Assembly: GCF_003945595.2 (NCBI RefSeq)
Contig: NW_024104402.1
Location: 744,001 to 808,000, forward strand
Source of the DNA: Pipra filicauda
Lineage: Eukaryota > Chordata > Aves > Passeriformes > Pipridae
Length of the DNA stretch: 64,000 nt
Direction of reading: 5' to 3'
Shown one piece after another: positions 12,101 to 27,100 of the stretch (within the stretch, counting starts at the first letter, position 1; each line of letters begins with the position of its first letter). The translations under genes and the position numbers were made by a program. Under the pieces are notes generated by a model that was given only the letters and a program-made list of their open reading frames with translations, had not been told where the DNA came from and did no database searches.

Positions 12101-15100
12101 ATTACAGACCAAAACAGAAATGGAAAGTTAAACCATAGTCACTGTAAAAGAAGAGAAGTCTATCCTTCTTCTGAAAATATAATGAATTGTCTTAATTTTT
12201 AGAATCACATAAAAATTTTTAATTATTTAATAAAAATTCATAGTCATATCAATTCTGCAAATTGCGAAGTTTATTCGGAGTCCTTATTTACTCAGTTTTG
12301 AGGAAAGCTTTCTAGTTTGATATTGTAAATGAGCAGAAAAATGGTTTAAGCGTACTTACTGGGCCTCGACAGTCTTCCTTGGTGAAGACTTCTGAGAATT
12401 CAACGATGTCTCTCTAATCAGAAGATCAGAGGGCAAGAAAGAGAACAACATTCTAAACTCCCTTTGTACTACCTTGCATTTCATTTTCTTCTAGAGCCAT
12501 GCTGTGTCACTTCCCCTCGGAAAAAAACCCACCGGAACACCCGCAAACCCTGCTCCAGGAGCAAAATCCATTGCTTACACTGAAGCCTGAAAGACTATAG
12601 TTCAAAACTATTACAAAACCTCACTAGATGCAGTGCTCAAAAGACCTCAGTGCTGCTTCAGATGCGATTTGACCTCCACTATTCATAAGAGTGCTTTTTT
12701 AACTCAGAGTACATTTTTTCTTCAGACAAAAATGCCTTTGTATGACAAGGGCAGAGACCAAATCAGCAAGTCAGGCCAACATTTAGGTCAGCATTGAGGA
12801 GAATAAGCTCAGAGCCCTTGAGTTCTGGCCTGATTTCCAACACTGCTTTTGCAATATTCTAAATCTCAGTGTTATGTTTTCAGAAAAAGATGTGGGAAAT
12901 ACTTCTGGTCTACAATTCTCACATATTGTAGATTCAAAAGGCTGGATGCCTGAAGACACTTTTTCCTAAAGGGAAATACCAATTGGAATACCAATCCAGT
13001 ATTTAGTTACAGTGTGAGCTCAGATGTACAGAATTAACAGCTGTATTAACGTGTCATCACTCTCACTTCTGACAAAAATACTAATGTATTTTAGAGCGAT
13101 CTTTCCTAATTGGCTTCCCAGTGGAACTTTGTCGTAAGAAAATAATGAATTTTGAAGTTGGGCCATTTATGTAAAAAACAACCAAACAGAAGTCCTGTGA
13201 GAAGAAACTTATACAGAGAAATGGTAGGGAAGGATTATGGCCTAAGGACCAGCTGTATAGAAAGCAAGGAGGAACACTTCAAATATTCCTTCCTGCTGTA
13301 AATCAGGCACCTTAGGATGGCGCATGGACAAGCATCTATTCCTCTGTCAGGCTCATCCACAGTATATCTTCTATCTTCAGCCTACAATACAGAGATAAAA
13401 AATCTTTATTATCGATGCAAATACATGGAAAATTTAACCATTAAAATGAATCTAATAACTCTCTATGATTAAGCAGCCCTACAGATTTTATGTCTTCTGA
13501 AAAACTGGGTAAACAGAAAAAAAGGTACACATTCTTCTGCTGAAAAGTCATGCACCAGTTATCTATGACCTTTACAGATATTTGATAGTGCACTTACAGA
13601 AACAACTGAAAAATAAATCAAGATATCTCTTCATGTGCCTCGATATTTTTCCTTATTGTTTCCACTCATTCTTCTGAAACTCTCTCTCCTCTACAGAACT
13701 AATTCATCTCATGGCAATACAGAAAACAAAACCTAAATCAGCTGTATACTGCTGAGGCAGCAATGAAGTACATACCCCACAATGATGGTGAGGGGTATGG
13801 TTAAGAGAACCCAGATGACTGATAGAGGTATTATTACCTTCAATGTTATCTTCTGCTGTTCAGTCATAACTTTTCTCCCAGACACTTTTTCTGCACATGA
13901 AAACCTACAAAATTTAGAAAGGTATTAGATTTCCAAGTAGGCTACTTTCAAAATATGCAGGATTAGAATATCAGTGCCACTGTGCAAATTTCCTGTCCCT
14001 CTGAACAGAACCTAGTACCAGACAGTTTAGAACATTTCTGCCAGACTTTCATTCACATAATAAAGCTAAGTTATAGTTCTTTTTGAAGGATAACAATAGT
14101 CTTTCACAGGTGGTCCAAATCCATAATTTCACTGCATATTGACAGGGGATAGCTAAGTTATCCAAAATAATTGTTCAGAATTTAGAATGGAGATGATCCT
14201 AAAATTAAAAGTGCACCAGGAATATAGATGACCCCCAGCCAGAAAATCAACAGTTGCAACATGGAGCTGAAGTTATCATAATTCCAGTCTTAGGAAATTC
14301 CTACTATGAGGTAGTATCAGTAAAACTAGAACTTAATCAAAACTGTTCAATTTGCTAAGAAGCTCAATGCAAGAGAAGGACACTAATTTTGTTTAAAATA
14401 TTTCATATAAGGTATATATAAAGGTATTTAAATTCAAGTCATAAAAAGACAACGAAGAACTGCATTCAAGAATTTAAAAAAAGGATCTTTGCATGATGTG
14501 TTAATTGACAAACTGGAAAGTATGAGACTACAGGGGCAACAGTGGAGAACTACTTGCATGCTTACACTCATTAATTCTTAACAAGACAGAAAGCACAACC
14601 ACACACCAGAGAGAGCCTAGGAAACAGAGAGGGAATGACTATCACCAGCAAGATCCCACAGTTTGAATTTAGCAGCACTTTATATCCAATTTGTATAGAT
14701 AAAACCAGTTCCTCCTTAGCTTTTGCTAAGGCATATCTAGAATAACTTCAGAACAATTATTCTGGTTTAATACAAATGTAAATGAAAGCAAAACATGCTG
14801 CTTTTATGAAGATACTGTTATGATAACATCTAAATTCTAGAGTTTCAAAATAAAGTTTCAATCTCTGTACCTGATCACATCGGTCTGTGTCTGAACTTCC
14901 ACACGCTGCTTGCGGGGATTCTTCTTTTTCCTTCGAGCAGGAGTGTAATATCTGTACTGTAACAGGAAAGATTTAGCATCTGATATTAAGGTGCGTGGAG
15001 TAAAAGGTTTTCGGCTCTTAGTGAAGTATTCAGAGTGCCTCTCTAGAAGATCCCCGCTGCATTCTTTGGGGCTGCTTCTTTGACATCTCTGGGAATGACT

Positions 15101-18100
15101 AGTGCTCACAGTGGAGCGACTACATGAAAGTCCAGAGCAGTTTCTTGGTGGCCTTGATGTACTTGAGGTTGAGTAAGATGCCCTAGATGTATTCCGAGAA
15201 CATTTTGTGGCATATTTTACTCTATTAGTGTGAACCAAGCCACGCTTGCCATAAGGAGACAGTGCTCTACATAGGTCCTCTGCCTGGCCAGCACAGGGGA
15301 AGAGACCATCTTTGTCTTCCTCTTCCAAGAAACTCTAGAAAAAAATAAAACAACATTTGATTGCTTTGCAAGTTACCAACTTTGCTCACGATGGTACTCA
15401 CCAATTATTGTTACCAACTTGGAGGGATTTTCTGTGTAAGAACATCCAATTTTTGTAATATCAAACTGGTTTCAGAGCAGCCCCAGTACTAACAGATTTA
15501 CAAACCTAATCACAGGAAATAAAGAGAGTAATAAGCAAATAGTTTGCTTCAGTAGCAAAACATTGGTGCTCTGTTACAGAATATTGATGCCTACATCAAA
15601 CCAAGAGTTTAATCATTTTGTATCGAGTCCAAAGGCTCAATACATTTTTAGAAGTCAAGGATTCATTGCACTGTAGCAAATTATTTTATCTGAGTATGCT
15701 CTGTTCATACCACCCAGGGAAGGTATACATTACTCATAATTATCCCATGCTTAAAAATTCAACATTATTCCTGAATTGTATTATGACACTGTGGTAAAGA
15801 CAAGTAAGACAGAAACACAACTAACTCTAAGTGGCATCTTAAGATTTATTTTTTTTTTTGTTAAATGAGAAAGAACAATTAAATAGAAATTTTATTTCTG
15901 TCATAGAGAAAATTTTGAAAAATTTGCAACTTCAAAGCATAAATACCTGGACAGGGCATGCACACTCATAAATGTGCTTTACAATGTTTCTGAAAAGTTA
16001 GAAAGCACCTTACCAAAACAGCTGTTGTATATTCCTTTCCTACCTAGGATAGAGCCATGCACTGAATATTCTGTCATTCAGGGAAAATTATGTATGATAT
16101 TTTACAATCTCCAAGGGCAGGCATTCTGCAGAACTAGAAGATTAAGCCAGAAGCCTACCAGCAAACAAAATTTTGTATAAACTAATTTATTTCAACCACA
16201 TGTATAACTATGAAATTCTGTTACACACAACCGTGTGATGGAGAAGAGATGACTCACATTGTGTGCACTCAAACTACCTGGCACCATAACTCCCAGAGAC
16301 AGTGCTTACAGTGCAGCAGTGAGGGACATAAGTTGAGGATAGTGTTATTCTGGAAAATCTCATTGCCGTACCACGCAATCAGTAAAACGCAAGGCAAAAT
16401 AACTAAAATAAAACAACAACTGACAAAATCCAATTCAAAACCGACAGCTGACTTTTTGAAATTATTATCATACTTTCCTTACACTTAGGCAGTTCATATA
16501 GGTCCACATCAGCAGCAACAAAGTGCTGTAAGATTTAAAAGCATGTATACAAGTAGAGGTGTTTCCTAAGAAGAAAATTCAATTTCTAAGACCAACTCAG
16601 GTTTTTAACAAACACTTAATATTTTAAATTGAAGCTCAAATATGATGACTATACATCTTGTGGCATATAGTAAACATTATTTAGAGGAATATTAAAAATG
16701 CAGATATTTTACCATGAAAATTAAGCCACAGATCACACTGCTGTCATACCATATATTTCCTTCACAACTATTTTCTCTCACATCAGTAAGACCTATCTAC
16801 AGTATTCCAGTACCCCAATGTCCACAGTTGCTGATGCCTAATGCAAAGAGCTATTTTTTTAGTTAGCTAAAGCAAAATGAGCTCCTCTTGATGGTGTAAG
16901 CTGACTTTATTTTACTACTACAGCATAATTAAATGCTGAACTGATAACATGCAGTTACAATGCCAAACAAATGCCTTAGCAAGCAGTATAACGAGGCTTA
17001 CCAGTGTGATTGTTTGCATACAAAGTACTTGCAATGGTAGCTCAGCACTACAGAAAACAGACAAGACTGGAAAGTTTCAGAATCCACCTATATAGATGTT
17101 TTGAAAAGCTAATTCCATATTCTTCACTGTATATTATAAGTAGCTTATTTTTTCTTGTAAATTTTTTACTCTGAGTGGCTAAATTAGTTCATGGAGCTGC
17201 ACTATAAATCAGATTGTAGAAGCATTTGTGAGCATATGATGACTGGTTCCCTGCCCTATGCAAAATAGTAACTAAGAAAAGGTATGAAGTGATATTGGCC
17301 AATTACTCAACTACACCTCATGAAAGTGACATGTTCTATTCCTCTGAAGCAGTTGAGCTGATCCTAAAACAAGACAAAGTTACAGGATTGATGTAGCAAT
17401 ATCCTGAATTTAAGCATTCCTTACATATGAAGAAGCTTAGGGTAGTTCTTTTCCTCCTCAAATGTTTCATAAGTAGAAGAGACCAAGTGACTAGAGAGAA
17501 CTGGAACCCTACGCTGTATTTGTGTCAGTTGTGAGATGTCCTCACTCAAGTACTGAGAAAGAAGAAAAGTCTTTCAAAGTCCTTATCCTGCTATAAAACT
17601 TTACTGCCTAAACTAGGAAGTTTTGCCTTCAAATACAAAAGAAACAATATCAGGAACAAGGAACTATGTTGGTGACTTCAAAAAGATTTAAGGAAATGCC
17701 GTTTGCCTGCAATTTGTCTCCAAACCTTCAGAAGATTATTTGTACACCTGTGTTGCTACAGGCAAGTAAACTGTAAGCAAGTATGTTCAATTTCTTCTCT
17801 AGTCTGTTATCTATAAAAACATGAGATGTTTAGGTAGGAAACAAAAAAATAAAGAAGACAAAAACATGCCTACAAATATGCAGTAGCACAGTGATTAAAA
17901 TATATTTCATTTTATTGTTCAGATACAATTAAAAAACTATTCCATGGTAATATCATAGCTTTAGATATTAGAACTATCAAGAACTATAACTACTGTAATT
18001 TGGAGTCAAAAATCTTGACTCATATCTTGCTTACCAATATATGTTCCTATTCTACTGATTGTAATTTGTTTTCAAAGATACAAATTTACTCGATGACACA

Positions 18101-21100
18101 CTTCAGCAACCCCTTTGAAAGGTTTCAAAAAGTACATATTTATGCTTCAATTTTATTAGTCACAAAACTTGGGTAAATTGAACAGTGCTTGCACCATGCT
18201 TGTATAGAGAGGACATCTGAATCTTCATGGACTCTGTGGAAGAGAAAATTCAGTAAAAACAGATCAAAGCATACTGCTGTCATCTGATGGGCAAAAGTAG
18301 TAACACAGAGAAAGAATCCAGATTTCTCTGGAAGTTACTTTTACTTTCTAAAAGAAAAGAAGTCTAGTTTCTCAACTCAAAAGCACTGAAGTATCAGCTG
18401 CCCTATAAAAACCAAACTGTGAAGAGAAATCTTGCCAAATCCTTTTTCACATAAAAGGTCCAAGGCAGCTTTCACTGGGGTCACTGAAGTTACACTAAGA
18501 TGAATTTAAATCTTGAAATTAACTTGTCCTTGTATGAAAAGGTCTTCCAATAGAATAGTTCATCTACCATCATAAAATGAGATCGAAGAGATGCTTTATG
18601 AACTGCACTGCCAAGATACAGAAGCTGCAATTTTGAAATAAATGTGTGATTCTTTTAACTTGAGACAGTTCCATTTATAAGCCATTTACATATTGCTGTA
18701 AGCAGGCTGAGTGCCCGCTCTCCAATGCCTGGACAGAGAAAAGGTCTCTTTAAAGCTGCCTTTAGAGATGCTGCTGTCATAAAACCCTTGCATGTCATCT
18801 GTTACAAACTGAGAAAGTCAAGAGAGAAAACTCGACACAAATATGTGACCAAATTGGACCCTCTACAAATACAATCAGTTTGCATTCTGGCATCAATAAT
18901 AACTATTCTTCTCTTTCAAAACTATGTTCCTGTTACACTCTTTCCTTTTATGCATGTGTTTGCATTTGTGTGTATACTGTGGTAGGTTCCTACTTTCATC
19001 AAATACTGTGATATTATTAATAAGGGGTATTACTGAATGTTCATATGGAAATGTATTAATTCGAGCAACCAGCATGAGGGGTGATTGTCACTACGAAGCC
19101 TGAAAGGAAATCTGTACTGAACATTCCTGATGAAAACAACTTTCTTTGATGCTCAGAAGGTTTTTCTGCTTTGTTTAGTCACATCTCTCACTCTGACAGA
19201 ACTATTCCAAGCACAATACATCTTCAGACTGTTAATAACATAACAGTATAATAAATCTTCAAATATAAGGCATTTGAGCAGGCATTTCACATAACTACAC
19301 ATGTACGTTGCATACAAAATTAACAAGAGAGACTAGAAACAGTTAATGGGTGTTTTGCAATCTGTATTTCATATGCACAAGCAGATGGTCCTAACTAATT
19401 CTTCAGAAAACAAAAAAGTCTCAAAAAACAGACTGAAAGGGATCTTGAAATGTCAAAGCAATGGCAACCATACTTCAAACAGTTAAAAGAGAAAATATAA
19501 CCCCTCCTGTGAAGTAGCCTTCCTTCAACTGACTTTTGGCATGGATTAACTTCTTTTAAAACATCATTAGCAGCCAGAAATGCCTATTAATAAGATTACT
19601 TGAACATGAGATATGAAATGCCAAGTTGGTCAAATCATAGATTTTACTCGTGGCCAGCTCAATTCAGGTTTTCTTGCTTCAGAGATAAGTCACGTTGAGC
19701 TTCATCCAACTTGACCTGCTGAATAACTCAGATGAATGTTTAAAAGCCCACATCAGTTTGTATAGAAAAATAAAATTAAAAATCTAAGGATTTCAGCATG
19801 CATAGGTATCACAATATTTTCTGTCTAATTAGGTATCTAAATACTTGCTTAAAAATTACATATTCACAAAGATACACAACCACAAAGTTAGCAGCCCTTG
19901 CAGCATCTGTATCTGTAATTTAACATCCTATTTTGATTAACTTTCACACATGCTGTCACCATCATTATTATGCTACATGGAAAGAGAGGAGCAGAAGAGA
20001 AGAACAGCTGTCCCCATGGCATCTTATGCCTCCTTGTCCTTCTACTGTGCTGTGAGAGAAACACTACTGTCTTCGAAGTAATTTAGGTTCTAGCAGTCCC
20101 ACAGATCCAAAGGCTACTCTATTGTGACATTTCAGAACGAGCCTCTTCCTTTGCTTCTCACTTAGTAGAGAAATTCATGCTGCACCATAAACTTATATCA
20201 CATCTTAACCCACAGTTCTGGATGCAATTTTCTTATCTCTGACCAAAATACTCTTTTGATGACAATCACTAATTATTTCAAAAAGTCAGTAATGAAGTCT
20301 AGTAAGCACTTTCTTTGTTCACTACATATCATAGCAGATTCTCACATCACAGTAACATTACATTTACAACTACATATAAAGGTAAAGAAATCACTGTTAT
20401 GAATTCAATGAGCACTTAAACCCTTGTACAAAACTAAGAGCAGGCCAGTCATGCTCAAGACACATTACAGCTATTCAGTTTCATAGTTAGCTCAGTGTAT
20501 AACAAAATACACTAACTAAATCACACAGATTTTAAGATATGTATAACATTTATTATATAATTTAGAGAAATTATTTTTATTTCTTTTTGGTTTTACCAGG
20601 CATAAAGCAGAGTCTCAACTCAAAACTGATCCTGTGCTCTACTGTAGCATTATATAGTAATAAATGCAGGTACGTGAATAATGAAAATGATGAAATAAAG
20701 GCACCAAACTTGACAGAATACATAAAAAGTGAATGTTAATGAATGAAGCCATTTGAAAATAGGAAGGCAGGTGCATACATCAAAGCTGGTTAGCACATAT
20801 TTAGCCTACAATCTAGTCAGCCATTAACACTGTCAGAATGACAAGGGTGATATCTTTATATACATATATATGTATGTTATTCTTAAATTGATATACATTT
20901 TACAAGAGCTACGTTTTATTAGGCAAGAAGTTATGCATTATGAAAGGAATTTCTAACTATTGTGTTCTTACATTTAAATGTAACAGTGGCAAATCGAGGA
21001 GAATTCTGCTTGTCTCCTTTTCTTACATGCTTCTGTTATCTTGTAAGATGCTCATTAAGCACAGGACCACATTCTTCTCTTGCCATTACCTTCTTGGAAA

Positions 21101-24100
21101 CCCAGAGTATTCCAAGTTTGACTGCTTCAAACTTGTGCTGACTCTCACCCCAACCCAGAAATGTCCTAATTCAACAAAACAATTTTTGGAGCAGTTCCAC
21201 AAGCAGAGGATGTATATTCAGCTTTTTCCTAATGGCACCAGCAATAACATGATTACTGGAAAAATCCTCTATATCATATGCTTTATCAGGCATTAGGAAT
21301 TTGTTTTCCAGCTGTCACTTATCAATAATATATGCTGATGGCTACAGAAATACAATTAGCATGTCTAATTCATCCTCACAATGCATTAAAGGACATCTAA
21401 CAATTTAAACAGAGGAACTGTCCCTTGGTGTATGAACAAGGAAATCAATGTATACTTTGGCAAACGAAATAAAGTTTAAATAGGGCTTCATTTCTAGCAT
21501 GAACGTATGACAGCCCAACTACTTCCACTGCCTACCCTTCTACCAGAAGGCTCAGTTTGCACTTAGTGACTCACTGGTGTCAGTGACACAAAATGGTGTG
21601 CCAAAACTTGAGAAAAGGAGCACTCAATCTACTTCACAAGGTATTGGCTACAATGTACCACACCTGAAATGTTTCTACACCAATGCCCATAGCAAAAGGA
21701 ACAAACAAGAGGAGCTCGAAGCTTTGGCGCAGTCCCAGAGATTTGACATCACTGGCATAAGTGAAAGCTGGTGGGATGAGACCTGTAACTGGAGTGCCCC
21801 GTTGGACAGTTACAGGCTCTTCAGGAGAGACAAACAGGGCAGAAGAGGCAGGGGGGTGGCACTGTATGTAATAGGAGGGTTAGAATGTATGGAGCTCACA
21901 GCTGTCTGTTTTCTTCTGCGTGAAGTATTCCAGCCCTCGCTCTAGAGCTGCTGCAGAGCAGTGATCAGCTGTTGTTATGGAAGGCAATTATATGACAGTA
22001 TCTATTTAGCAAACTTAAAATATCTACCTTTCCGAAAGAGGATGGCAGACTTCCACTGTCTCCTGAGCTGGATCGGGAGACAGCTTCACACACACTCATT
22101 TTCTCTTCACACCTGGCTATCTTCTTTTTCAGTTTCTCTCTTCTTTGCTGGTCAGCAACTTAGGGAAGAGACAAATTGTTAGATCCAAACTGAAATATTC
22201 TTTTTTTTCCTAAGTGATTTGAAAAAACATCATAGTGGTTTCCAATTGCTCAGTACAGTCAGACTATTGAGATACATTCCACTTCCAACACAAAGTAATT
22301 ATAAAATTTATATCTATTCTTAGAATAAAAATAATGAAGACTATGCTGGTAGCTGAAGCTGTGCCTTAGCTTTCCTGAAGTATTCTTATCTCACAATGGA
22401 CACCAGTATATAGTAATTCCAAGATCAGAATTGCTAGCAGAGCACTCTGCTCAAAAACTTACCAGCTTGCTATCATTTTTTTACAGCTAAAACTCTTTTG
22501 ACTGTACTCTCATCCAGGATTTCAGAATAAAACCCATTCACTGTTAGCAAATTTGACATGCAAAAAATCCATGCTAACAGCATGGAGTAGTCTCCCAAAT
22601 ACAGAAACCCACAGCCAAACAAGCGAGTTCATGTTAAGAACATAAAAATTGAAGGAAAAGTCTCAAAGAGCCACTGTCAGATCAGGATGGGGGAATTTTT
22701 ATCAGTCTACACCGGTCTGCAGTCCAAGACCCCATCTGCAGCGTCAGAAGATAAGTCAGATGCCACCAGATAAAAAAGCCCAAAAGACAGATAAATTTTC
22801 TGTGTACAAGTCAGCTAAACCAGTCACCTACATCTGCTATCTTGCAGTCCAAAGATTTTTATATTGTGAGCAACCAGGTGTCACATATGTATCATAGAAT
22901 CATTTAGGTTGGAAAAAACCTCCAAGATCATCGAGTCCAACCTTTGACCAACCATCAGTTTGTCAACTAAACCACAGCATTAAAGTGCCACATCCAATCG
23001 CTTCTTGAACACTTCCAGGGACGGTGACTCCACCACCTCCGTGGGCAGCCCATTCCAGTGCTTGACAAGCCTTTCCATGAAGAAATTCTTCCTGATGTCC
23101 ATCCTGGACCTCCTCTGGCCCTGTTTAAGACTATTTCCTCTCTTCATGTCACTAGTTCCTGGCAGAAGAGAGTGACCCCCACCTGGCTACACTCTCCTTT
23201 CAGGTAGTTGTAGAGAGTAATAAGGTCCCCTCACAAGCTCCTTTTTACCAGGCTAAACAACCCCAGCTCCCTCAGCTGCTCCTCATAGGACTTGTGCTCC
23301 AAACCCTTCACCAGCTCTGTTGCCCTTCCGTGGACGTGCTCCAGCACCTCCATGTCTTTCTTGAAGTGAGGGGCCCAGAACTGTACACAGTATTCAGAGT
23401 TCACAAAGTTGAAAAATCCAAATGAGGTTGACAAAAAACATTATTAATTTCATTTCCAATCAGGAAAAAAAGAGGGTTTATATAAGCAAGCACACTTTTA
23501 AAGTCTGTCTGCTCAATGAAACCTGTTTTAACTCCTGACCACATTTCTCAGTCACTTAACACAGTTCCACAGCGATCAGACACATAGAAAGGCCTTTCAG
23601 AATTTCTTCTTTGGTTTCATAATGTAATCATATCACACTCTGCTAGACCCCAATCTTCACATGCACTACTTTACTTAATGCATGGAAATGTAAATAACTT
23701 CATGGATTGCTGTGGTACATTCTTCTAGACAGCTGAGACCTACAGCAACCTGAGGACATTTAATCAACCTTTAAAATGCATTCATCTGTGTACACGTATC
23801 CTACACACATTTTAATCTCCAGGAAATATTTAAATATGTGTATTCATTTTATTAAAGATTTTAGTCCCCTTTTAAGCTAGAAATGAATCTTTCAGATGCA
23901 AAAACCTTGCTCTCATTGCTCAGGGAAATACCTATTTCTCTTTCAGTTCTTACAATGGATATGGAAAATACAAAGTAATTTCTTTTATGGTGGCTGATTA
24001 ATCCAGCATATGCTATTAGAGTATGTACAATATGAAGTTGCTTTTATTACTGGAAAAATATTAGCTGAAGTTAAAAATGCTACATATACAACTCTGAATT

Positions 24101-27100
24101 AGAAATACACCTTGTAAAAGATGGACAAAATATACTGTACTATTAAATAATTAAAATAGATTATTTTTCTTCCTACACTGAATTATTATTATGTGTCTAT
24201 TCTAAATTACTATTATTTCTAATTGCATTTGTCTTAAAAGTTACAGACAAGCCCTCAAAAATTAGCTACAGGTTAGAAGTTTTATATGCTTGAGTTAAAT
24301 AATGACTTATCCTGGACCAATACAGTGTGTCTGTGTATGCACATGCATGGAAGCTGTAAAAACTCACGTTTTGCCTAGTGCCCAGGTAAAATGGTGATGG
24401 CTGATGTGTATTGAATGTGTATCTAGGGAAAAATGCATGAATGAGAGCTCTACAAAGAAAAATGCAAATCACACAGAAGTATGGTAAGTGCAAGCAGGTG
24501 CCTGAAACAGCAAGCTCCTTACACTCAAATGCTCAGGTGAAAAGCGGGTTTGCCTAAGACAAGACAAGCTTTATCATTTTACTGCATGTTCCACCTGCAT
24601 ACACCTGCTTAACAGGAGTGTCTAGGCAAAGTGCAAAGCAGTGTGAATATTATTGCAAAACAGAATCTTGTGTTGTCCTTATTCTGCTCTTTACAGGATG
24701 AAGACTGAAATTTGACGTACACGCACAGATTCTGCCTTTACTACTGGCATTCAAAGCTACAAAAAAATCTCCTCCAGGACTGTATGTTGGGACTCTTTTT
24801 ACCCAAAGCATGGTTGATGTCCAAGACTAAGGAATGAAAGAACAGTAAGTATGCCAGCTAAGGCCATCTTTGGATGTCAGAATGATCCACTGGGACTACT
24901 GTCATCTGCATGGAAAATGTAATGTCTTTTCCTCACACCCGCAATTTAGTGAGCTTAGCTCGGCTAATGCATTCAGTTTGTTCCAAAAGCCATAAAGTCA
25001 CTCATGCATACTGAAAGGCAGCACACACATATGCAAAAGAGAATGTCAGAAAATCCCAGAAGTATACCCATCTTACTGCCAAAGTACAAATTTTCAGGCT
25101 AGATCAGACGTAAAAGCTAGGAATTGTGAATCCAGCAAAGCAGGATAGAGAAATACTTCTCGAAAAGAGTTAACGTAGATGTAAACAGGCAGCTGGAGGT
25201 AAGTTAGGACAGCCTGGGGGCAGTCAGCAAGTGACACAGACAAGTGTGAAAACATGAACACGGCCTACCTCCCCTTATTTCACATGTCCTTTACCCAAGC
25301 AGGGACTAGAGAATCCAGTCTTCACATTCGATTTTAGACAGAGAGAAAATTTGCCTGAACCTCTGAGGCACTAATTACAATATTAAAATTGACTGGCGCT
25401 GAAGATACTTAAGGCTGTCACACATAACCACTTGTTCTGCAATGTGACTATATTAAACCCAGAAAGAACGAGACAGGCATTCAAGAAGAAATATGCAGTT
25501 CTAAAAGGGAGATTTGTCTGTTAATTGGAAATGTTGCTCACTGTTTAAGGTATCTTTACTTCAAATCAATTACAGATACAACTTCTTTAGCTTTCAGAGA
25601 GGTTAATAAACTAAATTTGACAAGTGTGTCCTTGGTATCCTGTGAAAGACTAGTGGGAAGTAAACATCAACTACACTTGTTAACTTAATAATTTCACTGC
25701 AAGTACCTTTACTGAACATTGGCTCCAGAAACATAACACACATGTAGAGTTAAATATGGGAAAGGTACATCATAGTAAGTACCTTGTGACAAATAAATGA
25801 AAAAATGAAAACCATTTGGTTATTTTTCATCTCTTTAAAAACGGAAAACTAAATGTTGAGGAATAAAGAAATACAGACTATGGATCCAAATAATGAGTCC
25901 CTTTAAAAGCCTTATTAGAGACTTTGAGATTAATTATATCTCATTAACTACTGTGCTCAAAACCACTACAAAGATGTATAGTAAGAGAAAATGTACTAAA
26001 ATATAAAAAGTATTAATTTTTGTGTATCAGATAAATTCAGTCTGTGAAACTAGATTCTGTAACTTACTGCATCCACCCCATGAATCTGTTCTCTTAATTT
26101 TGTTGCCAGTCAGAGGAAGCCCCAGGAAGACCATGAATTTTAGATGTTAAACTGTAGCATTCCCCATAAAGAGATACTTATAAAACACTGATCAATTTGT
26201 TATAGAAGGAACACTTCAGCCTACGCAAATACTCTTTTTGCAGAGTACACTGCACTTCAAAGCGGTGATCCCAAAGCTTTATTTCCCTATTAGAACACTC
26301 CCCCTAAAGGCTTGATTCTTTTTTCTTAAGTCTAGGCTGCAGCATTATTTCTGGACATGCACAGGGTTATAAAACAAATGCCATAAATGTGGAAGAAACA
26401 AACTAATCATGCATATTGCAGTCCTAGTCAGCTTGAAAGCTCTGCACTTAGAAGAACAGTACAATTTGGAATGCCAGTGGTTGTCCTTTGCTCCGAATTT
26501 CCAGTCCCTAAATTTATCGTATGTCATATCACAGTACAACTGGCAGTTAACCTTCAAGTTATTTCATTTTTGATGTAAATAACCCAGGGCAGACCATGAA
26601 ATATTAAGTTAGATTTAAAATGAGTTCAGCTTGCAGAACAATGTATCCCAAAAGAATTATTCAATACTGAGCATTTCTCCATTGTGTTTTTATATAAGCT
26701 ATTTTTACAGTAACACACTTCTGGTTATTTTTCCCTTTTGAATTCTTTTCAGATAAACCATACAAACATCATTTCCGCTGAGCTTGAAGTGCCTGCAGCA
26801 ACCATAATTGCAGTGTTCAGCATATCAAGTCCTTAAGAATTTTTACTATCAGTTTCCTAGCTCTACACAACTCCCCAGTACACCAGGATTTAAGCACACA
26901 GTGTGAGATCTCATCAAATGCAAACTGAATTTTGTCACTGGCTATGAAGTTCAGGTTTCTCGTAAGTCTCAATCGAAATTTCTTAACATCGAAGTTTTAA
27001 TTTTCATAACTCTAAGAGATAACTCTGCAGTCCTTCTTCACATCCATTATCAGTAGCACTGTTTCATCAAATAAGGGAGGAATCACCACAAAAAAGGGTG

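Larger units (their letters stand above)
9164..14870 (-). other. SPATA7: SPATA7 introns 6-11
   Basis: Six introns of about 335-1418 bp separate exons 6-12 (intron 11 is 9164-9498, intron 6 is 13905-14870). All begin GT and end AG on the minus strand. I recognise no transposon or RNA gene in them; they are AT-rich unique-looking sequence. Confidence 0.8.

Noticed and set aside
21600..23405. The two CR1 pieces as one twin-primed (5'-inverted) insertion
   Set aside because: The opposite-strand 5' piece lies on the 3'-end side of the other fragment, and exon 5 lies between them; twin priming would place it next to the 5' break at 23405.
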